Below are positions 43,307 to 52,771 of a stretch of 64,000 nucleotides of DNA, in pieces. Made by a program: the position numbers and the translations under genes. Below the pieces are notes generated by a model. It had not been told where the DNA came from and did no database searches. It worked only from the letters and a program-made list of their open reading frames with translations. How positions within the stretch are numbered: the first letter of the stretch is position 1; each line of letters begins with the position of its first letter. The DNA lies in contig DCRZ01000003.1 of the NCBI GenBank assembly GCA_002325375.1, forward strand, positions 124,001 to 188,000, written 5' to 3'. The DNA comes from Rhodospirillaceae bacterium UBA1479 (GTDB lineage Bacteria > Pseudomonadota > Alphaproteobacteria > Rhodospirillales > Casp-alpha2).

Positions 43307-44310
43307 CCTTGAATGTCGCCGTGATCGGATTGGGTGTGGGCGAGCAGCACGCGCGGGCCTTCGCCGCAGCACCCGATGCGCAGGTCACTTGGCTGTATGA
43401 TCTGGACACTGCCAAGTCGGACCGGATCGCCCGCGATCTGGGGCAGGGCCGCGTGGCGGAAAGTTACGAGCAGATCTTGGCTGATCCGAACGTCGATGCC
43501 GTCTCCATCGCCACTTTCGACCACCTGCATTTCGACGAGGTCTGCCGGGCGTTCGGCGCCGGCAAGCATGTCTTCGTTGAAAAGCCATTGTGCCGGACAG
43601 CGGCGGAAGTTGATGAAATCGCCGCCCGCTGGGACAAGGCCGGCAGGCCGCATCTGCGCTCGAACCTGGTGCTGCGCGGTGCCCCCGTCTACGGTTGGCT
43701 GAAGAACGCCATCGCCGCCGGTGAGTTCGGCGAGATTTACGCCTTTGACGGCGACTATCTTTATGGCCGTCTGGAAAAGATCACAGAGGGTTGGCGCAAG
43801 GACGTGCCCGATTATTCCGTGATGGAAGGCGGCGGCGTGCATATCATCGACCTGATGCTGTGGCTGATGGGCGAAACACCGGCGGCCGTCTCCACGCTTG
43901 GATCAAAGATCGCGACCCAGGGCACCGGATTCCAATACGACGACTTCATGGCCGCCACCTTCACCTTCGCGTCCGGCGCCGTCGGCCGGATTACCGCCAA
44001 TTTCGGCTGCGTCCATCCGCACCATCACGTGATCCGCCTGTTCGGAACCAAGGCGACCTTCATCTACGACGATCAGGGCCCGCGCCTGTTTCGCAGCCGC
44101 ACGGACGGCGCGCGGGCGGAAAAACTCGACCTTGCCCCCCTGCCCGACGGCAAGGGCGTGTTGATCCCCGATTTCATCCAAGCCATCCAGACGGGCGCCG
44201 ACCCGGCCCCGGCGGCGGAACGGGAATTCGATTTGATCCGCGTCATCGCCGCCGCCGACGCGGCACACCGCGACGGATCGCCCCAGACCATCAGGCCCTA
44301 CCCCCATTAG
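43303..44310 (+). CDS. Gfo/Idh/MocA oxidoreductase, copy 1
   Basis: This 335-residue NAD(P)-dependent sugar dehydrogenase has the N-terminal Rossmann motif VIGLGVGEQHARAF, the HVFVEKPLCRT element with the conserved EKP lysine, and an alpha/beta C-terminal domain (GGGVHIIDLMLWLMGETP). In sugar islands such enzymes oxidise a hydroxyl to a ketone for the following DegT aminotransferase, which is the next gene here, 10 bp away. It overlaps the SpsF-type gene upstream. Confidence 0.88.
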   Translation: MTLNVAVIGLGVGEQHARAFAAAPDAQVTWLYDLDTAKSDRIARDLGQGRVAESYEQILADPNVDAVSIATFDHLHFDEVCRAFGAGKHVFVEKPLCRTAAEVDEIAARWDKAGRPHLRSNLVLRGAPVYGWLKNAIAAGEFGEIYAFDGDYLYGRLEKITEGWRKDVPDYSVMEGGGVHIIDLMLWLMGETPAAVSTLGSKIATQGTGFQYDDFMAATFTFASGAVGRITANFGCVHPHHHVIRLFGTKATFIYDDQGPRLFRSRTDGARAEKLDLAPLPDGKGVLIPDFIQAIQTGADPAPAAEREFDLIRVIAAADAAHRDGSPQTIRPYPH

Positions 44311-44320
44311 GACAGTAACC

Positions 44321-45469
44321 ATGACCAAGCTGGACATTCCCTTCGGCAGACCCTGGATCGAAGACCTAGAGCGCGACGCGGTGATGGAGGTGCTGTCCGG
44401 GCATATCCTGACCCACGGCCCCAACTGCCACGCCTTCGAAGAGGGCTTCGCCAAGATGATGGGCGGCGGTCATGCGGTTTCGACATCAAGCTGCATGGCA
44501 TCCCTGCATCTGTCGTGGATGGACCTGGGCGTCGGCCCGGGGGACGAGGTCCTGTTGCCGGCCATGACTCATGTCGCGACGGCCCATGCGGTGGCGCTGA
44601 CCGGCGCCACGCCCGTGTTCGTGGACAGCGAACTGACCTCCGGCAACATGGACCTGGACGACATGGCGGCGAAGGTCACGGCCAAGACCAAGGCCATCGG
44701 CATCGTTCATTACGTGGGCATCCCCATCGACATGGTGAAGGTCATGGCGCTGGCGGAAAAACACGGCCTGAAAGTGGTGGAGGATTGCGCGCTGGCGGTT
44801 GAGGCGCGGATCGATGGCACCCATGTCGGCCTGTTCGGGCATACGGGTTGTTATTCCTTCTATCCGGTCAAGCACATCACCTGCGGCGAAGGCGGCATGC
44901 TTGTCTCCAAAGACCCGGAAACGGTGAAGCGCATCGGCGAATTCCGCGCCTTCAATTATGATCGCTCGGGCCCCGGGCCCAAGGTGCCGGGGCTGTACGA
45001 CGTCAAGGGCCTGGGCATGAACTACCGCATGTCGGAAATGCAGGCGGCCCTCGGCCGCGTGCAGTTGACCCGCCTGCCCGACATCATGCGCATCCGCGAG
45101 GCCAATTTCCGTGCCCTGCAATCGGGCCTGAACGCCATCGACGGCGTGCGCGTGCTGGACAGCGGCGAGGACCGCCTGAAATCCAGCTTCTACTGTGTCA
45201 CCATGCTTCTGGAAGGCGACCTGGCGGCCAAGCGTAATGATATTGCGCTGGCATTGAATGAACGAGGGGTCGGCACTTCGATTTATTACCCGCACCCCAT
45301 CGGACGCCTGCGCTACTACCGGGACAAATTCGGTTACGACGCGAACGGCTTCCCGGGGGCGACGGCGATCGCCGACAACGCCATCGCCCTGCCCTGCGGC
45401 CCGCACCTAGGTGTCAAGGACATGGAAGATATCGCCGATTGTATGCCTGAAGTCGTGACGGCGATATAA
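44321..45469 (+). CDS. DegT/DnrJ/EryC1 sugar aminotransferase, copy 1
   Basis: This PLP-dependent aminotransferase of 382 residues converts a keto sugar to an amino sugar. Lys184 in YPVKHITCGEGG is the expected Schiff-base lysine; VVEDCALAVEA holds the cofactor-binding Asp, and VSTSSCMASLHLS the phosphate-binding region. The C-terminal TSIYYPHPIGRLRYYRDKFG and ALPCGPHL are typical. It completes an SpsF-oxidoreductase-aminotransferase module (42572-45469), a set that recurs in another order at 54423-58243. Confidence 0.9.
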   Translation: MTKLDIPFGRPWIEDLERDAVMEVLSGHILTHGPNCHAFEEGFAKMMGGGHAVSTSSCMASLHLSWMDLGVGPGDEVLLPAMTHVATAHAVALTGATPVFVDSELTSGNMDLDDMAAKVTAKTKAIGIVHYVGIPIDMVKVMALAEKHGLKVVEDCALAVEARIDGTHVGLFGHTGCYSFYPVKHITCGEGGMLVSKDPETVKRIGEFRAFNYDRSGPGPKVPGLYDVKGLGMNYRMSEMQAALGRVQLTRLPDIMRIREANFRALQSGLNAIDGVRVLDSGEDRLKSSFYCVTMLLEGDLAAKRNDIALALNERGVGTSIYYPHPIGRLRYYRDKFGYDANGFPGATAIADNAIALPCGPHLGVKDMEDIADCMPEVVTAI

Positions 45470-45553
45470 TCTCCGTGGATCCGGAAAGGACACGCAGTTA
45501 ACCTAAATTTCAATATCTGGTAGCATTGTGTCGGGTACAATCTTTTCCGGCAT

Positions 45554-46540
45554 ATGGTGACCGCGATGCAATTCTCGCTGAACAACAACTGGATTGAGCT
45601 TGCACCCGATACCCGGGCCGCCGTCGAACGCATGGGACCGTTTGCCCAGCATGCACTGTTTCTCATGTGCTGCCAGCAGGCCATGCAGGTTGCGGGCGGC
45701 AATCCGCCAGATGCCGAGAACCCCCTGGTCACCAAGGGATTCTCCCTTGAACGAAACCTAATTGATACCCAGGATATCGCCGAACTGCGCGCTATGATCG
45801 ACGCTCATGCCGATGGCCCCGCGCGCGGCTTCACCCCCACGTCGCAGGACCCGGGCTTCAACATCGCTTGGCGTGATCAGGACAAAGGCCGCGCGGCAGA
45901 GATTCTGCACAAAGCCTTTTCCGGCGCAGTGGCCTCCACGATTCAAGGATTCCTGGGCAGTAACTTCCTGATTCGATCCGTGACCGGCGGCCGCCTGTTC
46001 CCCTCGGAACAGCAGACCATCAGCTATCAATGGCACCGCGACGGTGAGGTCCCCCATCAGATTCACGTCATCCTCTATCTGACCGATGTCTCCGGAGAGC
46101 GGGGCAGCACGGAAGTGATCCCACTTGAAGACACCATCGCGATCGCCCAAGCCGGGTACGATTTCCCACCTGTTGAAGGTCGGAAATCGGACCTAAGCGC
46201 GGAATTCTCCGAAGCCGGCCGCCCCTTCGCCCCCTACCACGTCGAGGCCAAGGCCGGAGACGCTCTCGTGTTCACGCCGACGCGGGTGCTTCACCGTGGT
46301 GTGCAGCCCGTCAACGGCGCGCGCGATGCGCTGATCGCCGTCATCCTGCCAAGTCCGCTGCCTTGGGATAAATTTCTGGGCCGCAATGTCCAAAATATGT
46401 TCCGCGAAGCGCATTCCCTCAACATCGCTTCGGACCCGTTCGCCGGATACGACCCACGTTGGCAGGTTGATCGCATGCCTCATTGGGTGAAGGAATTCAA
46501 ACTGGCACCGCCCGATTGGGGCGCCGGCGCGACCCTTTAA
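45554..46540 (+). CDS. PhyH-like Fe(II)/2-oxoglutarate dioxygenase
   Basis: This 328-residue protein of the phytanoyl-CoA dioxygenase superfamily has a likely metal triad His and Asp in YQWHRDGEVPHQ (near residue 160) and a distal His in VLHRGVQPVNGARDAL, with the Arg that binds 2-oxoglutarate nearby. It probably hydroxylates a sugar or acyl substituent. A decayed relative lies at 34652-35172, so this activity seems to have been lost once and kept once. The gene is convergent with the sulfotransferase-like gene (28-bp gap). ATG at 45566 is an alternative start. Confidence 0.75.
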   Translation: MVTAMQFSLNNNWIELAPDTRAAVERMGPFAQHALFLMCCQQAMQVAGGNPPDAENPLVTKGFSLERNLIDTQDIAELRAMIDAHADGPARGFTPTSQDPGFNIAWRDQDKGRAAEILHKAFSGAVASTIQGFLGSNFLIRSVTGGRLFPSEQQTISYQWHRDGEVPHQIHVILYLTDVSGERGSTEVIPLEDTIAIAQAGYDFPPVEGRKSDLSAEFSEAGRPFAPYHVEAKAGDALVFTPTRVLHRGVQPVNGARDALIAVILPSPLPWDKFLGRNVQNMFREAHSLNIASDPFAGYDPRWQVDRMPHWVKEFKLAPPDWGAGATL

Positions 46541-46568
46541 TCCACCCGATTCAACCGGTCATATGACA

Positions 46569-47480
46569 TCATTTCGGTAAATAGCCGTCCATCGCAACGT
46601 CCGGCATGAAGCGCCGAAACAGTTCTTTGTTGCTGTCGGCGAATTTCTCTCGGATGGCTTGTCCTTGTTCCACGGTCAACAGGTTGAGCGTTGCCCCCCG
46701 CTCCTTGGGCACGTGGGCAATCAGGATATCCAACACACCTTTTGCAATTTCCGCCCCGAAGGCCCGGTTTATCTCCACCTGTGCCGGCAACAACCGCCCG
46801 TCCAAGCTGGGGTTAAACATCGCGAGGTCATCTCCATTGATGTTCTCCTCGACACCCATGGTTGCGGACAGCGCGTGAATGAAATCGTCATACGGCAGCC
46901 CTGGCCCGCCATAGAGTTTTCGTTCCAACGGAAAGACCTTCACGTTTTCCTCTCCAAACACCTGGGCATAGGCATCGGCGACGGGCAGCCAGTCAAACCG
47001 GTCCAAGGGAAAGTCCGCATAATAATCGTCGAAACTCTTGGTCCCACCCTTTTGCACATGCAGCCCATAATAGGACTCCACGTAGCTGACCTGATTGCGC
47101 ACCATCATCAGAACCAATGGCTTGAACCCTTCGAACAGTTTGCCGCAGAACCGCGCACGGTCGGCAAATATGCTCGGGTCGCCCGGCAAATCGCTAATAT
47201 GGGTCAGTCCCTCATCGGTAACGAAATACCCACGCGTCTCTTCGTCCGCGCCCGGTGTCAGAAGCGGTTCGAGATGATAGTCCCGGAGACGCTTGCCGAA
47301 GACATCATTCCAACGCGGCGTCGCCAAGGCACGCCGAAACTCCTTGTACAGACGAATAAGCGGTTTCACTCCGCTGCGGCGAAGCGCTTCGTAGGGAATG
47401 CGCCCGGGGAAGACAAACTCGGTTTCAATCGCCGTTGATGCACAACGCGGCAATCCAATATGCAGATACAGGGATTTCAC
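46569..47480 (-). CDS. Sulfotransferase-like protein
   Basis: The 303-residue protein starts with LYLHIGLPRCASTAIETEF, which fits the PAPS 5'-phosphosulfate-binding loop of sulfotransferases. It has VLMMVRNQVSYVESYYGLHVQKG as the 3'-phosphate-binding Arg...Ser segment. The rest is helical as in the fold. A sulfate-transferring role on the flagellin glycan is plausible from position but unproven. It is a divergent relative, not a close match to a named enzyme. It reads on the minus strand together with the GT-B gene upstream. Confidence 0.65.
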   Translation of the reverse strand: MKSLYLHIGLPRCASTAIETEFVFPGRIPYEALRRSGVKPLIRLYKEFRRALATPRWNDVFGKRLRDYHLEPLLTPGADEETRGYFVTDEGLTHISDLPGDPSIFADRARFCGKLFEGFKPLVLMMVRNQVSYVESYYGLHVQKGGTKSFDDYYADFPLDRFDWLPVADAYAQVFGEENVKVFPLERKLYGGPGLPYDDFIHALSATMGVEENINGDDLAMFNPSLDGRLLPAQVEINRAFGAEIAKGVLDILIAHVPKERGATLNLLTVEQGQAIREKFADSNKELFRRFMPDVAMDGYLPK

Positions 47481-47614
47481 TGCGATGATGCCTTGTCCAC
47501 AAGTTCACATTCGAATGGTCAATCGCCTCGACCGTCGGCAACCATGATCATTAGTGCCAGCGCCTGCGTCCCCCGGCAAGGGGCAGCCGTTCCGACGTTC
47601 GCAATCGATACCGA

Positions 47615-48739
47615 TTAGCTCTCCCCGGCCATGGTCCGAAGGTCCCGCGTCATCGACTGCACGACATCGCCCCAGACCCCGCGTTCACGACAGGCGTAAA
47701 CCCGATGGCTGCGATACCACGGCCCCGGCTCTGGCTGATCCAGGGCAAGATCTGGGAAAAGACACCATCGCCAATCCGGCACCTTGTATGTCGGCACCCA
47801 GACCGGGCGGTCCATGGCCGCCACCAGATTGGCCAGGGCACTGTCGACGGAGATTGTCAGGTCGAATTCGTCGATCAATGCGGCGGACGCTTCCAATGGA
47901 TCACGCGTCATCATGTCGCTGCTCAGATCGACAATCCCCCCAGACGCCGCCAGATCAGCGGCGTCGGCGCTGCCGTGATACAACTGGACCGAATAGAACC
48001 GAATACCTGCATCCGCCAAGGCCGGGTCGGTCAGCAGCGGGGACAGCGCGTCAAATGGGATTGAGCGTTCAAAGTCGCGCACATGATCCGGGTTCCCCTG
48101 CCAAGTCACGCCGACCTTCAAGCCCGGCCCGTCCCCCAACCGACCGCGCCAAAACCGGCGTTCGTTTTCGGATGCCTGAAGATATCCAGGGGCAGGCATA
48201 TTGGCGGCGTCCGCGCGAAACAGACGCGGCAAGCAGAACATGTTGATTTTCAGGTCGCAGGCAGGCAGCGGGTCATCCCGTTCGTTGATCTCGACATCCG
48301 GCAGATGCCTGCGCCAGAACCCGGCGGTGCCCGGGTTGACCTGCAGGGCAATGGCCTTCACCCGCTCCCGGACCCAAGGCAGGAAGCGGGCCAGAAGGAT
48401 TGTATCCCCCAAGCCCATGTCGCTGAAAATCAGCAAGCGCGCATTGGGCGCATCGTCCCCGGTCCACATCGGTTGGGGCAATTTGGCAAACGGTCGATGC
48501 GTGTAATACGGCAGCCCAAGGCGTTGCTCAAACAGCGCCCAAGCCCCAGGGAAATCACCCTTGAGCAAATGGAACCCGCCGGCCGTATTGGCGATCAAGG
48601 GATGCAGGGGCTTGCGGCGGACCATCTGCGCATACAGCCTGTCGGCATCGAACAATTGTCCGTCGTGCTGCGCCGTGACGGCACGCATGATCGCCTGCTG
48701 CATCATCGCGGGCATCTCGGGAAAGTCGGTGATTTGCAT
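47615..48739 (-). CDS. GT-B (GT9-like) glycosyltransferase family protein
   Basis: The product (374 residues) has a short TPR-like N-terminus (residues 10-70) and a GT9-like C-terminal domain: LLIFSDMGLGDTILLARFLPW, VGVTWQGNPDHVRDFERSIPF and LTISVDSALANLVAAMDRPVWVPTYKVPDWRW. It parallels the protein at 29347-30723. I chose ATG 48739 (MQITDFPEM) because GAGGA lies 6 nt upstream; ATG 48760 adds 7 residues. It is divergent from the epimerase operon. Confidence 0.78.
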   Translation of the reverse strand: MQITDFPEMPAMMQQAIMRAVTAQHDGQLFDADRLYAQMVRRKPLHPLIANTAGGFHLLKGDFPGAWALFEQRLGLPYYTHRPFAKLPQPMWTGDDAPNARLLIFSDMGLGDTILLARFLPWVRERVKAIALQVNPGTAGFWRRHLPDVEINERDDPLPACDLKINMFCLPRLFRADAANMPAPGYLQASENERRFWRGRLGDGPGLKVGVTWQGNPDHVRDFERSIPFDALSPLLTDPALADAGIRFYSVQLYHGSADAADLAASGGIVDLSSDMMTRDPLEASAALIDEFDLTISVDSALANLVAAMDRPVWVPTYKVPDWRWCLFPDLALDQPEPGPWYRSHRVYACRERGVWGDVVQSMTRDLRTMAGES

Positions 48740-48802
48740 AACATTTCCTCGGAACGACATCTCGCCGCGCCATTATTTACCCGTCTGAGAATCAAGCCGG
48801 GG

Positions 48803-48823
48803 GGAAATTTGTCAACAATTTCC
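48803..48823 (+). promoter_or_regulatory. Inverted repeat GGAAATT/AATTTCC upstream of the epimerase operon
   Basis: A 7-bp inverted repeat with a 7-base spacer lies 102 bp upstream of a sigma-54-like site, the same distance as the dyads before flagellar genes, although its sequence differs. Confidence 0.35.
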
Positions 48824-48925
48824 GGGCTTAGACCAACGCCCCCCGCGAATCGCTGGAAAGCCTTGCGTGACGGGGGTCACAGACTTTGGCTCGCCCCCGG
48901 CGCAGCATTAATCTGGCTTTAAGAA

Positions 48926-48942
48926 TTGGCACATATCGTGCT
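48926..48942 (+). promoter_or_regulatory. Sigma-54-like promoter of the epimerase/amidation operon
   Basis: TTGGCACATATCGTGCT matches YTGGCACG-N4-TTGCW at 15 of 17 positions with correct spacing, 114 bp before the epimerase gene. Confidence 0.55.
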
Positions 48943-49056
48943 ATCTTTAGAGCCTGAAAGTGAACGCTCGAACCAGTGTCAGGTGAATCCTGACGTACCG
49001 GGCTTCGCTTATTCCGCCAAGAAACGGCGGTAACGGCTCAGAAAGAGGAGACTATT

Positions 49057-50145
49057 ATGTCTGCAGTCCTGACTCCAAAAGCGATTAAAACTGCCTTAGC
49101 CGGTGAGCGGGTCGCGCTTGTCGGTGGCGCGGGCTTCATCGGCCACAATCTCGCCCTCAGCCTGCGAGAATACGGCGCCAAGGTTCTGCTTATCGACAAC
49201 CTGATGCAGAACAATCTGCTGGCCAACGTCTCGGATATGGATATCGATCCTTTCCGCCGAGAACTGAATTTCAATTTCCTTCGCCAACGTTTTGAAATGC
49301 TGCGCGACGCCGGTGTCGAGATTGCGAACGCGGATGCGCGTTCCATGATCGACCTGGAAAACTCCTTGCGCACCTTTTCCCCGACCAAAATCGTGCACTT
49401 GGCCGCCATCTCCAGCGCCGTCGAGGCGAAGAAAGTGCCGGGGCACTGCTTCGACCTGCAACTCATCACCCTGCGCAACGTTCTTGAATACACGCAGCTG
49501 CGTCCCGATGAAGTGAACCAGGTCGTGTTCATGTCCTCGTCGACCGTCTACGGCGACTTCAAGACCCAGACTGTCGACGAAAACGTCCGCCCGCAGCCCT
49601 ATGGCATCTATGCCAACACCAAGTTCATGGGTGAACGCCTGGTCCGCACCTACAACGAACAGTACGGCCTGAACGTGGCGATCATCCGTCCGTCGGCGCT
49701 GTACGGCGAACGCTGTATTTCCCGCCGTGTCAGCCAGGCTTTCATCGAAAACGCGCTGATGGGCAAGCCCCTGATGCTCGAAGGTGGCGGCGATGGACGG
49801 CTGGACTTCACCTATATCCTCGACCTCGTGGATGGCATCATCCGCTCCATGGCCGTGGAAATCGTGCCCGGGGCCTCCCATACCTTCAACATCACCTACG
49901 GTAATGCCCGGACTATCCTGGAATTGGCCAACATCGTGAAGGATGTCGTTCCGACGGCCGAACTTCGCGAAGTCCCGCGCGACAAGATCAAACCCATCCG
50001 TGGCACCCTGTCGACGGCCCGCGCCAAGGAGCACCTGAACTTCGAAGCCAAATGGACGCTCGAAACCGGCTATCGCCGCTATTGCGAATGGTATGTCGAG
50101 CAATGGGAACGGGTCCAAGCTAAGATGGGGACCAATCTGTCCTAA
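49057..50145 (+). CDS. NAD-dependent sugar epimerase/dehydratase (extended SDR)
   Basis: This 362-residue extended short-chain dehydrogenase has a Rossmann motif GGAGFIGHNL, catalytic Ser/Thr in SSSTVYG and YANTK as the Tyr-x3-Lys pair. It acts on nucleotide sugars, probably as an epimerase or 4,6-dehydratase. AAAGAGGAG precedes the ATG. It heads an eleven-gene operon to 59930 with many ATGA-type overlaps, and a sigma-54-like site lies upstream. Confidence 0.88.
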   Translation: MSAVLTPKAIKTALAGERVALVGGAGFIGHNLALSLREYGAKVLLIDNLMQNNLLANVSDMDIDPFRRELNFNFLRQRFEMLRDAGVEIANADARSMIDLENSLRTFSPTKIVHLAAISSAVEAKKVPGHCFDLQLITLRNVLEYTQLRPDEVNQVVFMSSSTVYGDFKTQTVDENVRPQPYGIYANTKFMGERLVRTYNEQYGLNVAIIRPSALYGERCISRRVSQAFIENALMGKPLMLEGGGDGRLDFTYILDLVDGIIRSMAVEIVPGASHTFNITYGNARTILELANIVKDVVPTAELREVPRDKIKPIRGTLSTARAKEHLNFEAKWTLETGYRRYCEWYVEQWERVQAKMGTNLS

Positions 50146-50198
50146 GGGCAGGAACCGAAACCCTTCGGGCATTCTGCCCGCCTTGACCGACCGGAATC

Positions 50199-50816
50199 AT
50201 GATCGGGATTGTAGATTACGGCCTCGGCAACCTGACATCGGTTGCCGGGGCCGTCTCCAAACTGGGATTTGAACCTCATATCACCTCGGACGCGGATACC
50301 CTCGCGGCATCCGACAAACTGATCCTGCCCGGTGTCGGTGCCTTTCCCGACGGCATGGCCAATTTGGCGAACCGCGGCCTGATCGATATCCTGGGCGACC
50401 TTGTCATCAAGCAGCGCAAGCCGATTCTGGGCATCTGCCTCGGCTTTCAACTTCTGGGGCTCAGCAGCGAAGAATTCGGCCATACACCAGGCCTGGGATG
50501 GATCGACGCCCCCGTGACCCGCCTTAAGCCCGCTGACAACGCACTGCGGGTCCCTCACGTGGGCTGGAACGACCTGACCCAGACCAAACCCGACTGCATC
50601 CTGTTCGACGGCATCGCCGATCAATCGCTGTTCTACTTCGTCCATACCTTCCACATGGAAACGCCGCCCGACGGATCCCAGGTCGGCACCTGCGATTACG
50701 GGGGCGCGTTCACCGCGGCGGTCCAGAAAGGCAATGTGTTCGGCACCCAGTTCCACCCGGAAAAAAGTCAGCAGGCGGGCCTGACGCTGCTGGGCAATTT
50801 CCTGGAGAAGGCGTGA
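50199..50816 (+). CDS. hisH: HisH-like glutamine amidotransferase for sugar amidation
   Basis: The 205-residue class I glutaminase subunit releases ammonia from glutamine. Its nucleophile is the Cys in LGICLGFQ, and the His-Glu pair lies in FGTQFHPEKS. Along with HisF-like and PseA/WbpG-type genes directly following, it is a dedicated sugar-pathway copy rather than the histidine biosynthesis subunit. No other his genes are near. Its stop overlaps the hisF-like start by one base. Confidence 0.88.
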   Translation: MIGIVDYGLGNLTSVAGAVSKLGFEPHITSDADTLAASDKLILPGVGAFPDGMANLANRGLIDILGDLVIKQRKPILGICLGFQLLGLSSEEFGHTPGLGWIDAPVTRLKPADNALRVPHVGWNDLTQTKPDCILFDGIADQSLFYFVHTFHMETPPDGSQVGTCDYGGAFTAAVQKGNVFGTQFHPEKSQQAGLTLLGNFLEKA

Positions 50817-51568
50817 TGCTGCGCAACCGCCTGATCACGGTCCTGACCTTTAACGATGGAACCCTGTTCCGCACCAAGCTGTTCGAACCGGATTACCGCT
50901 ACACCCATAATTTCGTGGATTCCTGGTCCGTGGACGAAATCGTCATTCTGGACATTACCCGCGACCCCAATGCGGACAAGCGCGCGTTCTATGACGTGGT
51001 CACTCAGTTCGCCAAGGAATGCTTCGTGCCGTTGGCCGTCGGCGGCGGCATTCGCACCCTGGACGATGCGCGGCAGATGATGGCTGTGGGGGGCGATAAG
51101 GTCGTGGTCAATTCCGGCGCCGTCGAGCGCCCCAAGCTGATCACCGAAATTGCAGAAGCCTATGGCAGCCAATGCGCCGTCTTGTCTGTTGACGCACGCA
51201 AGTCCGAAATCTTGGACAGCGGCTACGAGGTGTTTTCCCACTTCGCCGGCCAGCCCACGGGGAAAGCGCCCGGAGATTGGGCGCTGGAGGGCGAAAAGCT
51301 GGGGGCGGGCGAGATCATGATCACATCCGTGGAACGGGACGGCTCGCTCCAGGGCTACGACCTTGCCCTCTGCCGGCAGGTCACCGAGGCGGTCACCGTG
51401 CCCGTTCTGGGTATGGCTGGGGCCGGCAATTGGAAGCATTTCGTCGAAGGCGTCGAACAAGGCGGGCTCAGTGCCGTCTGCACGCAGAACATCTATCACT
51501 TCACGGAAACCTCGATCGCCAGCGCCAAGAAGTTCATGGAAAAGAAAGGTATTCCGGTCAGGCTATAG
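50816..51568 (+). CDS. hisF: HisF-like ammonia-channel partner lacking the catalytic Asp
   Basis: The ATG at 50816 gives 250 residues; a GTG three bases earlier is an alternative. TIM-barrel motifs of HisF are seen: VPLAVGGGIRTLDDA, KVVVNSGAV and ITSVERDGSLQGYD. The N-terminal loop that carries the first catalytic Asp in histidine-pathway HisF (CLDV-type) reads VLTFNDG, so that Asp is absent, while the second (SVDARK) is kept. This fits a role as an ammonia conduit to the PseA-type enzyme rather than cyclisation. Confidence 0.85.
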   Translation: MLRNRLITVLTFNDGTLFRTKLFEPDYRYTHNFVDSWSVDEIVILDITRDPNADKRAFYDVVTQFAKECFVPLAVGGGIRTLDDARQMMAVGGDKVVVNSGAVERPKLITEIAEAYGSQCAVLSVDARKSEILDSGYEVFSHFAGQPTGKAPGDWALEGEKLGAGEIMITSVERDGSLQGYDLALCRQVTEAVTVPVLGMAGAGNWKHFVEGVEQGGLSAVCTQNIYHFTETSIASAKKFMEKKGIPVRL

Positions 51569-51626
51569 GCGCCGGGCCGCGACCGGCTCCGGGACATTCG
51601 GGAAGGCCCGGGAACACGGGGTAAAT

Positions 51627-52736
51627 ATGGTCAAATACTGCAAAACCTGCCTGATGCCTGACACCCGGCCGCGCGTCGTTTTCGACGCGGACGGCGTGTG
51701 CAACGCCTGCCATACGGCAGCCGCTAAAGCAGCAATCGATTGGGACGCGCGGCGCGCGGAATTTCTCGACTACGTCGAACGCTTTCGCCCTGCAGACGGT
51801 CCATATGATTGCATCGTGCCGTGGTCCGGCGGCAAGGATTCCAGTGCCATCGCCTGGAAGCTGAAGTTCGAGTTCGGATTGAACCCCTTGCTGGTCACTT
51901 TTTCTCCGTTGATGCCCAGCGAGATCGCCAACCATAACCGCGAGGAAATGCTGAAGGCCGGGTTTGATCATCTGATGGTCCGAGCCAACCAGAAGATTTC
52001 CCGTCACCTGTCCCGGCGTTTCTTTGTCGAACGAGGCGACCCCAAGATCCATTGGAACGCGGGCGTCAATTCCGTGCCGGTCCAGGTGGCCGTGAACTAC
52101 AACGTGCCCCTGATTTTCTATGCAGAACACGGCGAAAGCGAATATGGCGGGCGCGTTCTGTCCGAAGAGCACCGTAAGGTCCGTGATTTCGCCGAGGTCC
52201 TGGAGCACCAGATCGGCGACGATCCCTATAACTGGATGGATGACGTGGTCGACGAGAAAGAGCTCGCACCTTACCTCTACCCCGATTTGGGCCGGGTCGA
52301 GGAAGTCGGCGTGAAGGCGCTCTATTTCGCTTATTTCTTCCGCTGGTCGATGAAAGAAAATTACGACTACATCAAGGACAAGATCGATTTCCGCTTGGCG
52401 GAGAACGGCCGCACGGACGGCACGTTCACCAATTTCGACAGCCTCGATGACAAGATCGACAACCTCTACTACCACATGCAGTTCATCAAGTTCGGCTTCG
52501 GCCGCTCCGTGCGCGACGCCTGCCGCATGATCCAGAACGACCAGATGACCCGCGACGAAGGCCTGGAACTGGCGCGCAAGTACGACGCTGAATTCCCCGC
52601 GACCTACCACGATGAACACCTGGAATATCTATCCCTGACAGAGGCGGAATTTCACGACACCATCGACAAGCACCGCGATCCGAAAATCTGGGAACGGCGC
52701 GGCAATGAATGGGTCCTGAAGGCACCGGTGGAATAA
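51627..52736 (+). CDS. N-acetyl sugar amidotransferase (PseA/WbpG family)
   Basis: These ATP-pyrophosphatase enzymes turn an acetamido group into an acetamidino group using ammonia from HisH/HisF. The 369-residue protein opens with a zinc-type Cys cluster (CKTCLMPDTRP, then CNACH), followed by the PP-loop PWSGGKDSS near residue 75. Further motifs HGESEYGGRVLSEEH and MDDVVDEKELAPYLYP match the WbpG/PseA group. Its presence predicts an amidino-modified sugar. Confidence 0.9.
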   Translation: MVKYCKTCLMPDTRPRVVFDADGVCNACHTAAAKAAIDWDARRAEFLDYVERFRPADGPYDCIVPWSGGKDSSAIAWKLKFEFGLNPLLVTFSPLMPSEIANHNREEMLKAGFDHLMVRANQKISRHLSRRFFVERGDPKIHWNAGVNSVPVQVAVNYNVPLIFYAEHGESEYGGRVLSEEHRKVRDFAEVLEHQIGDDPYNWMDDVVDEKELAPYLYPDLGRVEEVGVKALYFAYFFRWSMKENYDYIKDKIDFRLAENGRTDGTFTNFDSLDDKIDNLYYHMQFIKFGFGRSVRDACRMIQNDQMTRDEGLELARKYDAEFPATYHDEHLEYLSLTEAEFHDTIDKHRDPKIWERRGNEWVLKAPVE

Positions 52737-52771
52737 GGTCCGGGCCGAGACCACGAACGGAGATTTCGAAA

